Shown here: in pieces, positions 1-7,665 of the stretch
Layout of the letters: every line of letters begins with the position of its first letter
Numbering within the stretch: the stretch's first letter is position 1
Assembly (NCBI GenBank): GCA_028277985.1
Contig: JANQFG010000211.1
Location: 56,621-120,620 of the forward strand
Length of the DNA stretch: 64,000 nt
Direction: 5' to 3'
Source of the DNA: a bacterium
GTDB lineage: Bacteria; Desulfobacterota; DSWW01
The notes under the pieces: generated by a model
The model's input: only the letters and a program-made list of their open reading frames with translations
Told to the model about the DNA's origin: nothing
The model's database searches: none
Position numbers and translations under genes: made by a program

Positions 1-940
1 CCTGGAGCAGGGGTATCATCAGATTCGTCAGCAGAAAAGGGCTGAGCAGGTCCAGCGCAAGGGTCTTCTCGATGCCTTCGCTTGTGAGCCCTCTCTCCGG
101 GTAGAGCGCACCGGCGTTGTTGATCAGCACGTGGATGTTGGATTCTTCTGCGAGCAGGTTCTCAGCAAGCCTGCGAACGTCTTCCATCAGGGCGAGATCG
201 GCGGTCTGCATGCCGATTTCCGGATTTCCGGTCTCGTGTGCGATTTCCAGCCCGGTCGCTTCCGTCTTCTGCCGGTCGCGTCCCACCAGGATGACCCGTG
301 CGCCCTTTCTGGCAAGCCCCAGCGCCGCGGCCCGCCCAAGACCGGACGTCGCGCCTGTGACGACAACGGTCCTTCCCTCCAGGGAGACGGTCACCGGTGC
401 CCAGGACGCTTTTCGCCTCTGGTAGCCGAACCGCGAGAAGCCGAGGACTCCGGGCAGAATCGACCGGTCCTCCACCATGTTGCGAACCCTGCTCCGGGGG
501 GTCTTCCGATCTTCGTTCAGGGCCGACCGGAGCCCCTCAACCGCCTTCTTGCCGACACGATCGAGCGTTCCTCTCATCATCGGTTCCGCAGAGCCGAGCA
601 GCCCGGAAAAGGAGAGATCCGCTTCGTACGTGATCTTCGTGCCGGAGCCTTCCTGCTCGAACGTGATGCTGTCGATCGCTCTGATTCTCTTCCCCTCGCC
701 CTCGAGCACAACCCGGTTCGGGGGTGAGTAGTCCGTGACAACATATCGCATCGGAATCCGCGAAGGGCCGGATTTGGCCACGACCCGATATTCGGTTCCC
801 TCCCTGACCGGACCCGATGACACCTTCCGCGATTCCGTAACGCCCGGGTCCCACTGCTCGACGTTCTCGAAATCGGCTGCGTAACGAAAAACGTCGCCGA
901 TGGGACGGTCGACCCGTATGCTCTCTTTCAACCGAATCAC
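1..940 (-). CDS. SRPBCC (START-like) domain fused to short-chain dehydrogenase, C-terminus off the window
   Basis: The frame opens at GTG 940 and runs off the left edge (about 313 codons present). The first ~150 residues look like an SRPBCC/polyketide-cyclase lipid-binding domain (opening VIRLKESIRVDRPIGDVFRY, then a beta-rich stretch and a long C-terminal helix region). From about residue 185 there is a classical SDR Rossmann fold: TVVVTGATSGLGRAAALGLA (dinucleotide-binding TGxxxGxG) and later LINNAGALYPE (NNAG motif). The catalytic YxxxK lies beyond the edge. The GTG overlaps the TGA of the upstream HMG-CoA lyase gene (GTGA), implying translational coupling. The fusion suggests the first domain presents a hydrophobic substrate to an NAD(P)-dependent oxidoreductase; that role is inference. 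The SDR call is firm, the substrate unknown. Confidence 0.82.
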   Translation of the reverse strand, partial: MIRLKESIRVDRPIGDVFRYAADFENVEQWDPGVTESRKVSSGPVREGTEYRVVAKSGPSRIPMRYVVTDYSPPNRVVLEGEGKRIRAIDSITFEQEGSGTKITYEADLSFSGLLGSAEPMMRGTLDRVGKKAVEGLRSALNEDRKTPRSRVRNMVEDRSILPGVLGFSRFGYQRRKASWAPVTVSLEGRTVVVTGATSGLGRAAALGLARKGARVILVGRDRQKTEATGLEIAHETGNPEIGMQTADLALMEDVRRLAENLLAEESNIHVLINNAGALYPERGLTSEGIEKTLALDLLSPFLLTNLMIPLLQ

Positions 941-1893
941 GGCGTCGCCTCCCCTCGGCCGCAACAGACATCTCCGTCTGCTTGCTCGCATGCCGCACAG
1001 GCGGGTGAGCCGTCCCTGGGTAGTGTCCGGCGGTCCTCGGTCAGGAGCGAATCCAGCATGTGCCGGGCCAGCGTCAGTCCCCGAAGATCCACGTCCATCG
1101 CAGCGCCCTCCTTGTCCAGGGCCTGCACAACATCTTCGGTTGCCACATTGCCCGTGGCCCCCGGCGCGTACGGGCAGCCCCCCAGGCCTCCCACACTCGC
1201 ATCGAAGGTCCGGATCCCATGGGACCAGGAGGCCAGTACGTTCTCGACCCCTCGCCCATAGGTGTCGTGGAAGTGCATGGCGACACGGTCGGCCGGCAGT
1301 CGAGGCAGCAGCAGATCGAGAAGCCGCATCACCTCATCCGGGGATGCCTTTCCGACCGTGTCGGAGATGGAGACCTCTTGTACCCCGAGATCCAGGAGCC
1401 TCTCCGCGACGGCGACCGTGGCCGCAGGCTCTATTCTGCCTTCGAAGGCACACCAGAAAGCGGTGGATACATAGCCCCGTACTGGGAGCCCCGCGGTTCG
1501 TGCGCTCTCCACCACCGGCAGGAACCGCTCGATCGAGCCCTCGATCGAGGTGTTGATGTTCTTCTGATTGAAGGTCTCGCTCGCGGCCGTGAAGACGGAG
1601 AACTTGTCGATCCCTGCCTCGAGGGCGCGCTCGACTCCCCTTTCGTTCGGTACGAGCGCCGAGTAGACCACGCCCGGCCTGCGGGAGATGCCTCGAAAGA
1701 CGTCCTCCGCATCGCTCAATTGAGGGACCCATTTGGGGGAAACGAAGGCACTCGCCTCGATCTCGTCCACCCCCGTTTCGGAAAGCGCATTCACAAACGC
1801 GATCTTCGTCTCGGTCGGTACCGGGGCCGTCTCGTTCTGGAGACCGTCCCGGGGACCGACCTCCACGATCCTGATCTTCTCTGTTGTTCGCAT
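937..1893 (-). CDS. mvaB: Hydroxymethylglutaryl-CoA lyase
   Basis: A 318-residue TIM-barrel lyase of the HMG-CoA lyase/DRE-TIM family. It splits HMG-CoA into acetyl-CoA and acetoacetate, the last step of leucine breakdown and of ketone-body routes. Visible marks: N-terminal VEVGPRDGLQNE (metal and substrate site), HFHDTYGRG (metal-binding HxH), and the signature GGLGGCPYAPGATGN with the catalytic cysteine near residue 234. Length is normal for bacterial enzymes (about 300 aa). The C-terminal ~25 residues are Cys-rich (CAACEQADGDVCC) and may be a lineage-specific extension. It lies 26 nt downstream of the TetR gene and overlaps the SDR fusion by 4 nt, so the three form a minus-strand operon. 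With the TetR neighbour this points to regulated acyl-CoA/branched-chain catabolism (inference). Confidence 0.9.
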   Translation of the reverse strand: MRTTEKIRIVEVGPRDGLQNETAPVPTETKIAFVNALSETGVDEIEASAFVSPKWVPQLSDAEDVFRGISRRPGVVYSALVPNERGVERALEAGIDKFSVFTAASETFNQKNINTSIEGSIERFLPVVESARTAGLPVRGYVSTAFWCAFEGRIEPAATVAVAERLLDLGVQEVSISDTVGKASPDEVMRLLDLLLPRLPADRVAMHFHDTYGRGVENVLASWSHGIRTFDASVGGLGGCPYAPGATGNVATEDVVQALDKEGAAMDVDLRGLTLARHMLDSLLTEDRRTLPRDGSPACAACEQADGDVCCGRGEATP

Positions 1894-1919
1894 ACTATGG
1901 ATGATGCTCGGACGGGATT

Positions 1920-2555
1920 CTAGGATTCTTCTTGCCGCCCGTAACCCGCAGGGCGTATGCCGTTGAGATGCTGATCGATCATCCGCTCGAGCCGCATAAG
2001 CTGCTCTTCCACGGGGAATACGGATTCGCGCAGGCCCTCCAGAAGCATGGAGGCGTAGCAGGCCCAGAAGACCGCCACGGCATCGCCGATATCCACCTGA
2101 GACGAGATCTCGCCCCGGGCGGCGGCTTGGCGGTACAGGGTAGCCAGCCCGTCCAGCAAGAACCGCTCGAGGTCGTCGATAAAGGTTCTGGCAGGTCCTC
2201 CCTGAAGGAACAGAATCTGCTGGACCAGCTCGCGAGAGAGGGACGGGTTGTGGGCATAGAATGCGAACACGTGACGGACCAGATGGATGAGCTGAGCCTT
2301 GAGATCCTCTTCCGGCATGGACAGAAGGCTCTCGCCCCAGGCAGCTCCCAGGTCCTCCTGGATCGCCGCAATGAGAAGCGACGGTTTGTCCGAGAAATGC
2401 TGAAAGACCGTGCCGAGCCCCACTCCCGCCCTGCCGGCCAGTTCGCGCATCGTGGCCTTTTCAAACCCTTTTTCCGCAAACAGGGAATAGGCCGCGTCCA
2501 GGATGATGCGCCCGGTCTCCTCTTTGGCCTTCTGCCGCCTGGTGCCGCTTCCCAT
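1920..2555 (-). CDS. TetR/AcrR-family transcriptional regulator
   Basis: A 211-residue regulator. The N-terminal helix-turn-helix is typical of TetR: IILDAAYSLFAEKGFEKATM followed by RELAGRAGVGLGTVFQHFSD. The remaining ~150 residues are an alpha-helical ligand-binding domain of unknown ligand. ATG 2555 is chosen over the upstream TTG 2573 because an AAGGA ribosome-binding site lies 8 nt before it. It is the first gene of a minus-strand operon with HMG-CoA lyase and the SDR fusion, and is divergent from the DsrP/glycyl-radical/aminotransferase operon. A perfect TGAAC-AG-GTTCA palindrome sits just upstream of its start and a near copy sits just after the opposing promoter, so it probably represses both directions (inference). 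A fatty or acyl-CoA effector would fit the neighbours but is not shown. Confidence 0.9.
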   Translation of the reverse strand: MGSGTRRQKAKEETGRIILDAAYSLFAEKGFEKATMRELAGRAGVGLGTVFQHFSDKPSLLIAAIQEDLGAAWGESLLSMPEEDLKAQLIHLVRHVFAFYAHNPSLSRELVQQILFLQGGPARTFIDDLERFLLDGLATLYRQAAARGEISSQVDIGDAVAVFWACYASMLLEGLRESVFPVEEQLMRLERMIDQHLNGIRPAGYGRQEES

Positions 2556-2573
2556 CGCATTGATTCCTTTCAA

Positions 2574-2585
2574 TGAACAGGTTCA
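2574..2585. promoter_or_regulatory. TetR operator candidate 1
   Basis: TGAACAGGTTCA is a perfect inverted repeat (TGAAC-AG-GTTCA) 18 bp upstream of the TetR start codon. A near-identical 12-mer occurs at 2682-2693 (10 of 12 identical). Paired sites in the divergent intergenic region fit autoregulation by the TetR protein; binding itself is inference. Confidence 0.45.
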
Positions 2586-2639
2586 ATGACTGAACAGCAT
2601 GACCGATTGCCGGATGCCAGTCAACACGAAGGGTGAAGA

Positions 2640-2668
2640 TTGACAAAAGGATCCGGACATATTATGAT
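2640..2668 (+). promoter_or_regulatory. Sigma-70-type promoter of the DsrP-like/glycyl radical enzyme operon
   Basis: TTGACA at 2640-2645 and TATGAT at 2663-2668 with a 17-bp spacer, very close to consensus. Transcription would start near 2675, about 85 nt before the chosen start of the first gene. Operator-like copy 2 (2682-2693) lies just downstream of the predicted start point. Confidence 0.65.
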
Positions 2669-2681
2669 CTGGCTCTATAAA

Positions 2682-2693
2682 TGATCATGTTCA
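2682..2693. promoter_or_regulatory. TetR operator candidate 2
   Basis: TGATCATGTTCA matches candidate 1 in 10 of 12 positions (TGAxCAxGTTCA). Its position, about +8 to +19 relative to the predicted transcription start, is a classic repressor roadblock location. Confidence 0.4.
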
Positions 2694-2760
2694 ATAAAAG
2701 AGCTTGATCAGGGATTTGCTCTATCTTCCATTCCCTGCCAAGAACCCGGAGAAAAGAGAA

Positions 2761-3927
2761 ATGCTGGAAAAGGCGTTGCAAGGAGGATGGCGCTACGGGT
2801 CCTGGATCCTGTTCCTGCTGGGAGTTCTGGCGGTCGGCTTCCTGGCCTATCTCTATCAACTCACCCAAGGATTGGCCGTAACCGGCATGAGCCGGGACGT
2901 GACCTGGGGGCTCTACATCGGCCAGCTGACGTTCATGGTGGGGATCGCGGCCTCCGCGGTCGTCCTGGTCCTGCCCTACTATCTTCACAACTACAAGGCC
3001 TTCGGAAGGATCACGATTCTGGGGGAATTCCTGGCCGTGTCCGCCGTGACCATATGCCCGCTCTTCGTTCTGGTAGACCTGGGGCAACCCGCTCGATTCC
3101 TGAACCTCTTCCTTCACCCGACCCCGAGCTCGGTCATGTTCTGGGACGCGCTTGTAATCCTCGGGTATCTCATCCTGAACCTCATCATCGGGTTCACTGC
3201 CCTCGAGACGGAGCGCAGAGAAACGCCACCCCCCCGATGGCTCAAGCCGCTCATCTATCTCTCCATTCCCTGGGCCGTGAGCATCCACACCGTAACCGCT
3301 TTCCTCTACGCTGGCCTGCCGGGGAGGCATTTCTGGATGACCGCCGTGATGGCGCCCCGCTTTCTCTCCTCCGCGTTTGCAGCGGGGCCTTCGCTGCTGA
3401 TCCTTCTCATTTACGTCCTGAAGAAGACGACAGGGTTCGAGGCAGGCCGGGAAGCGGTTCAGAAGCTGGCCCAGGTCATTGCATACGCTCTCATCATCAA
3501 CGTATTCCTGCTCCTCATGGAAATCTTCACCGCCTTTTACAGCGGGATTCCCGACCACGGACACACCTTTCTGTATCTGTTCGCCGGTGTCCACGGCAAG
3601 GGCACATGGGCCCCATGGATGTGGCTCTCGGTCGCGATGGCCTTGACTTCGATCGTCCTCCTTCTGATTCCCAGGGTGCGGGAGAACGAAAAGGCCCTGC
3701 TTGGAATCGCAGTGATGATTCTCGCTTCCCTGTGGATAGACAAGGGCCTGGGTCTGGTCATCGGCGGCTTCGTCCCCAGCCCCCTCGGTCACGTGACGGA
3801 ATACATCCCCACCCTGCCGGAGCTCCTGGTGACCCTCGGCGTCTATGCCATCGGTGCCCTGATACTCACGGTTCTGTACAAGATCGTGGTGGAGGTCAAG
3901 CAGCAGGAGAGCCCGCTCGCTGCTTGA
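2761..3927 (+). CDS. dsrP: DsrP/NrfD-family membrane quinol oxidoreductase subunit
   Basis: A 388-residue polytopic membrane protein of the NrfD/PsrC family with about ten hydrophobic segments. Stretches such as TGMSRDVTWGLYIGQLTF, LVDLGQPARFLN and IPWAVSIHTVTAFLYAGLPG are characteristic of the DsrP/HmeB branch. That branch exchanges electrons between (mena)quinol and a periplasmic or cytoplasmic redox partner in sulfate reducers. I chose ATG 2761 (GGAG 8 nt upstream; sequence MLEKALQGG matches the start I recall for DsrP proteins); an in-frame TTG 2704 would add 19 residues. The usual partners (DsrMKJO, ferredoxin and cytochrome subunits) are absent here, so it is an orphan. The next gene is a glycyl radical enzyme, suggesting a redox link with that pathway. 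Family call is strong; the exact subtype is from memory. Confidence 0.85.
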   Translation: MLEKALQGGWRYGSWILFLLGVLAVGFLAYLYQLTQGLAVTGMSRDVTWGLYIGQLTFMVGIAASAVVLVLPYYLHNYKAFGRITILGEFLAVSAVTICPLFVLVDLGQPARFLNLFLHPTPSSVMFWDALVILGYLILNLIIGFTALETERRETPPPRWLKPLIYLSIPWAVSIHTVTAFLYAGLPGRHFWMTAVMAPRFLSSAFAAGPSLLILLIYVLKKTTGFEAGREAVQKLAQVIAYALIINVFLLLMEIFTAFYSGIPDHGHTFLYLFAGVHGKGTWAPWMWLSVAMALTSIVLLLIPRVRENEKALLGIAVMILASLWIDKGLGLVIGGFVPSPLGHVTEYIPTLPELLVTLGVYAIGALILTVLYKIVVEVKQQESPLAA

Positions 3928-4004
3928 CCTTTTGTCGAGAACCGCTATCGTGGTTCGGGTAGGGTGTAGGCATCGACAGGGACGACAAAGAGGCTGCCCC
4001 ACTC

Positions 4005-6377
4005 ATGACCGAACACGCTCACCGCCTCGACCAGGGAGAGGGCTCGAGCCGGTTCCAACGACTCAGGGAAGAGCTGGTATCCGCACCGATCCATCTGTGC
4101 CCGGAGCGGGCGACCCTGATCACCGAGTATTTCCGAGATCTGGACGACAAGTCCGAGCCGATGGTGATCCGGAAGGCGAAGGCTTTCCGACATCTCCTGA
4201 GCAGCAAATCCGCCACCCTCTTCCCCGAAGAGCTGATCGTCGGCAACGTGGGCAGCCGGCGCAAATCCGCGCTCATTCAGCCCGAGCTGGCAAGTGTCTT
4301 TGTGAGCCACGATCTGTTCTGGATCGACAAGAGGAAGACCACGCCTTTCCAGATCTCCTGGCCCGATCGGCTGAAGCTCTCACTCCGAGTCCTGCCTTAC
4401 TGGTTGCCTCGCAACATGCTCGTCCGCGCCTTTTCCCCTCGGTTCGATCGGCTGTTGCGCTACTCCTTCGAGCAGCTCAACGCGGCCTACTACCTGATCA
4501 ACGAGGTGGGGGGGATCGGCCACTTTCTTCCGGACTACGAGAAGATGATCCGCCTGGGCGTTGAGGGTTATCTGGAATCCCTGGAGGGTAGGGACCTGGA
4601 GCTGCATCGCGCCGCACGGATTGCATGCGAGGGTCTTCTCGAGTTCTCGGATCGCCTTGCAGCCGAGGCGGAGAGGCTGGCCCGCAGGGAAGGCGACGCG
4701 AAGCGTGCCGACGAGTTGAACGAAATCGCGCGCATTTGCCGAAAGGTACCCCGGGGTCCCGCAGAAACCTTTCATGAAGCTCTGCAATCCCTCTGGCTCA
4801 CCCACCTGGCCGTCTGTCTGGAAGGCATCAATTCCGCCGTCTCTTTCGGAAGGATGGATCAGTATCTATATCCCTTCTACCATGGCGACCTCCGGGAAGG
4901 GAGGATCACCCCGGAGCGTGCCCGCGAGCTTCTGCTCTGCTTCTCGGCAAAGACCACCGAGCACGTCTTCCTCGTTTCCGAGAAGGCAAGCAAGTATCAT
5001 GGCGGCTTCCTTATCGTCCAGGCGGCAATCGTCGGCGGCATGGACCGAGAAGGCAAGGATGCGGTCAACGAGCTCAGTTACATCTTCCTGGACGTGATGG
5101 AGGAATCCGGCCTCCGTGATCCGAACTACCAGGTGAGAATGCATTCCGGGTCGCCCAAGGCCTTCGTGGAACGAGCGGTCGATGTTGCGAGAAAGGGAAA
5201 CGGGGTGCCTGCCTTCTTCAGTGATGAGGCGGTGATCGCCGCCATGAAGGCTCACGGCTTTCCCGAGGAGGAGGCACGGGACTACGGGATCGTGGGATGC
5301 GTGGAGCCAAGCCTGCCGGGCAAGAGCTTTCTCTCCACGGATGCAGCCCTGTTCAACCTTCCCCTCTGTCTGGAGCTTGCCCTCAATCGTGGAAGACGCC
5401 TCAACGGCCGTGTGCGGATCGGAGCACCAACACCGGACCCGTGTTCCTTTCGGAGCATGGAACAGGTCTTCGAGGCTTTCCGGACGCAGGTCGAATACAT
5501 GGTGCGGCGTCTGATCGGCGACATCCAGGTGATCGAGAGGGGGAACCGCGCCTATCACCCCACGCCGTTTTCCTCCATGCTCGTGGAAGGCTGCATCGAA
5601 TCGGGGAAAGATGTAACGGAGGGAGGCGCCCTGTACAACGCAAGCGGAATACAGGGGGTCGGGATTGCAGATACCGCAGACTCCCTGGCGGCTCTGGACG
5701 ATGTCGTGTTCCAGCGCAGAAGACATAGCATGAAGCAGGTGTTGGACGGGATGCGCGAGGACTTCTCGAGTTCACCGGAACTCCAGACGGTCCTGCAGGG
5801 CGCACCCAAGTTCGGGAACGACCATCCCCTGCCGGACGGTTATGCAAACCAGGTCGCACGCATGTTTCATGATGCCCTTTCGAAGTACACGAACACCCGC
5901 GGGGGCCCCTATGTCTCCGGCTTCTATTCCTCGACGTGTCACGTCGGGTTTGGCGAGCGGACCGGTGCTTTGCCGAGCGGGCGAAGGGCAGGGGAGCCTT
6001 TTGCAGCGAGTCTCGGGACAGCGAACGGGCGCGACAGGCTCGGCCCGACGGCCGTGCTCAACTCTGTCGCAAAGGTCGACTCCGCGCTCTCGCCGAACGG
6101 CTATGCCCTCAACCTCAGGTTCGACGCCCAGACCCTCTCCGGGGACGAAGGGGTTCCGATCCTGTCCGGGCTTCTGGGCGGATTTTTCAAATCGGGTGGA
6201 ATGGAGGCGCAATTGAACGTGCTCGATCCGGATACCCTGGAGGATGCGCGTGAAAATCCGGGAAGGTACCCGGACCTGGTGGTTCGCGTTGCCGGCTACT
6301 GCGCATATTTCGATGACCTGCCGGATGCCGCGAAGAAGGAGATCATCGGCCGGACGCGGCTGCGCGTCGATCAATAA
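4005..6377 (+). CDS. Glycyl radical enzyme (diol dehydratase / choline lyase / HPAD-like group)
   Basis: A 790-residue glycyl radical enzyme with the PFL-like N-terminal domain and C-terminal glycyl radical domain. The active-site thiyl cysteine is Cys432 in GIVGCVEPSLPGKSF, the GCVEP form typical of glycerol/diol dehydratases, choline TMA-lyase and 4-hydroxyphenylacetate decarboxylase. The radical-bearing Gly764 is in RVAGYCAYFDDL near the C-terminus; most relatives have Ser or Ala where this one has Cys next to Tyr. Members cleave C-O, C-N, C-S or C-C bonds through radical chemistry and are destroyed by oxygen. No activating enzyme (small radical SAM with a ferredoxin domain) is next to it; the radical SAM gene at 7666 does not look like one. 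It is followed 11 nt later by an aminotransferase, hinting at an amine- or amino-acid-derived substrate (inference). The exact substrate cannot be read from sequence. Confidence 0.92.
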   Translation: MTEHAHRLDQGEGSSRFQRLREELVSAPIHLCPERATLITEYFRDLDDKSEPMVIRKAKAFRHLLSSKSATLFPEELIVGNVGSRRKSALIQPELASVFVSHDLFWIDKRKTTPFQISWPDRLKLSLRVLPYWLPRNMLVRAFSPRFDRLLRYSFEQLNAAYYLINEVGGIGHFLPDYEKMIRLGVEGYLESLEGRDLELHRAARIACEGLLEFSDRLAAEAERLARREGDAKRADELNEIARICRKVPRGPAETFHEALQSLWLTHLAVCLEGINSAVSFGRMDQYLYPFYHGDLREGRITPERARELLLCFSAKTTEHVFLVSEKASKYHGGFLIVQAAIVGGMDREGKDAVNELSYIFLDVMEESGLRDPNYQVRMHSGSPKAFVERAVDVARKGNGVPAFFSDEAVIAAMKAHGFPEEEARDYGIVGCVEPSLPGKSFLSTDAALFNLPLCLELALNRGRRLNGRVRIGAPTPDPCSFRSMEQVFEAFRTQVEYMVRRLIGDIQVIERGNRAYHPTPFSSMLVEGCIESGKDVTEGGALYNASGIQGVGIADTADSLAALDDVVFQRRRHSMKQVLDGMREDFSSSPELQTVLQGAPKFGNDHPLPDGYANQVARMFHDALSKYTNTRGGPYVSGFYSSTCHVGFGERTGALPSGRRAGEPFAASLGTANGRDRLGPTAVLNSVAKVDSALSPNGYALNLRFDAQTLSGDEGVPILSGLLGGFFKSGGMEAQLNVLDPDTLEDARENPGRYPDLVVRVAGYCAYFDDLPDAAKKEIIGRTRLRVDQ

Positions 6378-6388
6378 AGGAGACAGCC

Positions 6389-7327
6389 ATGAGCGTAGAA
6401 GAAGCGAAGATCACGGCAAGCCAGGAAGCAGATCCCTATTCACTGGGGGCCGGATTCAACGGTACCGAGATCGTTCCCATTCTGGAAGCGCAGATACCCC
6501 TTGTCGACATGGGCTTCCTGCACAGCGACGTCTGCTATGACGTGGTCAGCGTCTGGAAGGGAAGCTTCTTCAGGCTGAACGAGCACATGGACCGCTTCGA
6601 GAGGAGCTACGAGGGGCTTGGGTTCTCCATGCCCTATACCAAGGAGCAGATGAGGCAGATCCTGATCGACATGGTCGCCCGGGCCGGGCTCAGAGATGCA
6701 TATGTATACATGTGCGCCACGCGCGGACTTCCCGATCTGGATGACCCTCGGGACATGGAGAAATACCACCAGTGCTTCTACGCCTTTGCCATCCCCTTCG
6801 TCTGGATCGTCGATCCGGAAGACCAGAAGATCGGGACCGACGTGATCGTGAGCTCGGTTCCTCGAATCCCGAAGGAATCCGTGGACCCGACCATCAAGAA
6901 CCATCACTGGGGCGACCTCACGCGGGCGGACCGGGAGGCTCGCGGCAAGGGCGCGAAGACCGCCCTGCTCCTCGACTTCGACGGTAACCTTGCCGAGGGC
7001 CCCGGTTTCAACGTTTTCGTGATCAAGGACGGAAAGCTCCTCACGCCGGACGACAACGTCCTTCTGGGGATCACGCGCCTCACCGTATTCGACCTCGCCG
7101 AGGAGATGAATATAGAGGCGAAAGCCTGCAAGGTTCCGGTGGAGACGCTGCGCGCAGCCGATGAGATCTTCATGTGCACCACGGCGGGAGGGATCATGCC
7201 CGTGAAATCTCTCGACGGCAAACCTGTCAGCGGCGGCAAGCCGGGCCCGATCACCATGAAGCTGCGCGAGGCTTTCTGGAAAGCCCACGACGACACGAAA
7301 TACTCTACACCGGTCAACTACGACTGA
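6389..7327 (+). CDS. PLP-dependent class IV aminotransferase, (R)-amine transaminase-like
   Basis: A 312-residue fold-type IV aminotransferase. The PLP lysine is Lys170 in DPTIKNHHWGDLTRA. Downstream EGPGFNVFVIKDGKLLTP carries the conserved Glu and PLP-phosphate-binding strand, then LLGITRLTVFDLAEE and FMCTTAGGIMPV. These elements, and the C-terminal STPVNYD, resemble bacterial (R)-selective omega-transaminases (KNxxWGDL, LLAEGPGFNV, GITRxTV, TPVxY) more closely than branched-chain aminotransferase IlvE. It would move an amino group between an amine or D-/R-configured substrate and a keto acid in the cytoplasm. An RBS (AAAGGAG) precedes the ATG, 11 nt after the glycyl radical enzyme stop, so the two are co-translated. 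Subfamily assignment is from remembered motifs; substrate unknown. Confidence 0.88.
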   Translation: MSVEEAKITASQEADPYSLGAGFNGTEIVPILEAQIPLVDMGFLHSDVCYDVVSVWKGSFFRLNEHMDRFERSYEGLGFSMPYTKEQMRQILIDMVARAGLRDAYVYMCATRGLPDLDDPRDMEKYHQCFYAFAIPFVWIVDPEDQKIGTDVIVSSVPRIPKESVDPTIKNHHWGDLTRADREARGKGAKTALLLDFDGNLAEGPGFNVFVIKDGKLLTPDDNVLLGITRLTVFDLAEEMNIEAKACKVPVETLRAADEIFMCTTAGGIMPVKSLDGKPVSGGKPGPITMKLREAFWKAHDDTKYSTPVNYD

Positions 7328-7358
7328 TCCAATGCCTACCCGTTGGGTTGGTTTCTTC

Positions 7359-7387
7359 TTGACAAGGCCATTGCTTTCTTCCTAACT
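7359..7387 (+). promoter_or_regulatory. Possible promoter before the small lipoprotein gene
   Basis: A perfect TTGACA at 7359-7364 is followed 17-18 nt later by a poor -10 (CTAACT/TAACTT). It lies in the 150-nt gap after the aminotransferase gene, upstream of the 7478 lipoprotein. The weak -10 makes this tentative. Confidence 0.3.
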
Positions 7388-7477
7388 TGTTTCTTGTGTG
7401 GAACGCGTTTCTGTCACTCTCATCCCGACATCCTGCCGTGCGCTCGACACGGCAGCCTTCGCCACAAGGAGAGGACC

Positions 7478-7663
7478 GTGAAACTCAAGAACAACGTCTT
7501 GACTCTGGCCCTCGCGATCGCGGCCGGCGCAATGATCGCCTGTTTCGGGCTCTTCGGCAGCAAGGACGAGCCCGAACCCATTCAGCCCGCCATCGAGGAG
7601 TCCTGCGAAGGGCTCGAGGGTGAGGCCAGAGCGGAGTGCGAGGCCAGGAAGTCGAAGAAGTAG
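7478..7663 (+). CDS. Small lipoprotein, unknown function
   Basis: A 61-residue protein starting at GTG 7478 with AAGGAGAGG just upstream. The N-terminus VKLKNNVLTLALAIAAGAM is a signal peptide ending in a lipobox-like MIAC, so Cys22 is a probable lipidation site. The mature part is charged (GSKDEPEPIQP, then EESCEGLEGEARAECEARKSKK region) with two further cysteines ten residues apart, CEGLEGEARAEC. It ends two nucleotides before the start of a radical SAM gene, which is followed by an Lgt-like protein. It could be a modified substrate of these two (inference) or an unrelated envelope lipoprotein. I do not recognise the family. Confidence 0.6.
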   Translation: MKLKNNVLTLALAIAAGAMIACFGLFGSKDEPEPIQPAIEESCEGLEGEARAECEARKSKK

Positions 7664-7665
7664 CC

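Noticed and set aside
2662..4002. 446-codon minus-strand frame opposite the DsrP-like gene
   Set aside because: Charged, low-information translation typical of the reverse of a membrane protein gene.
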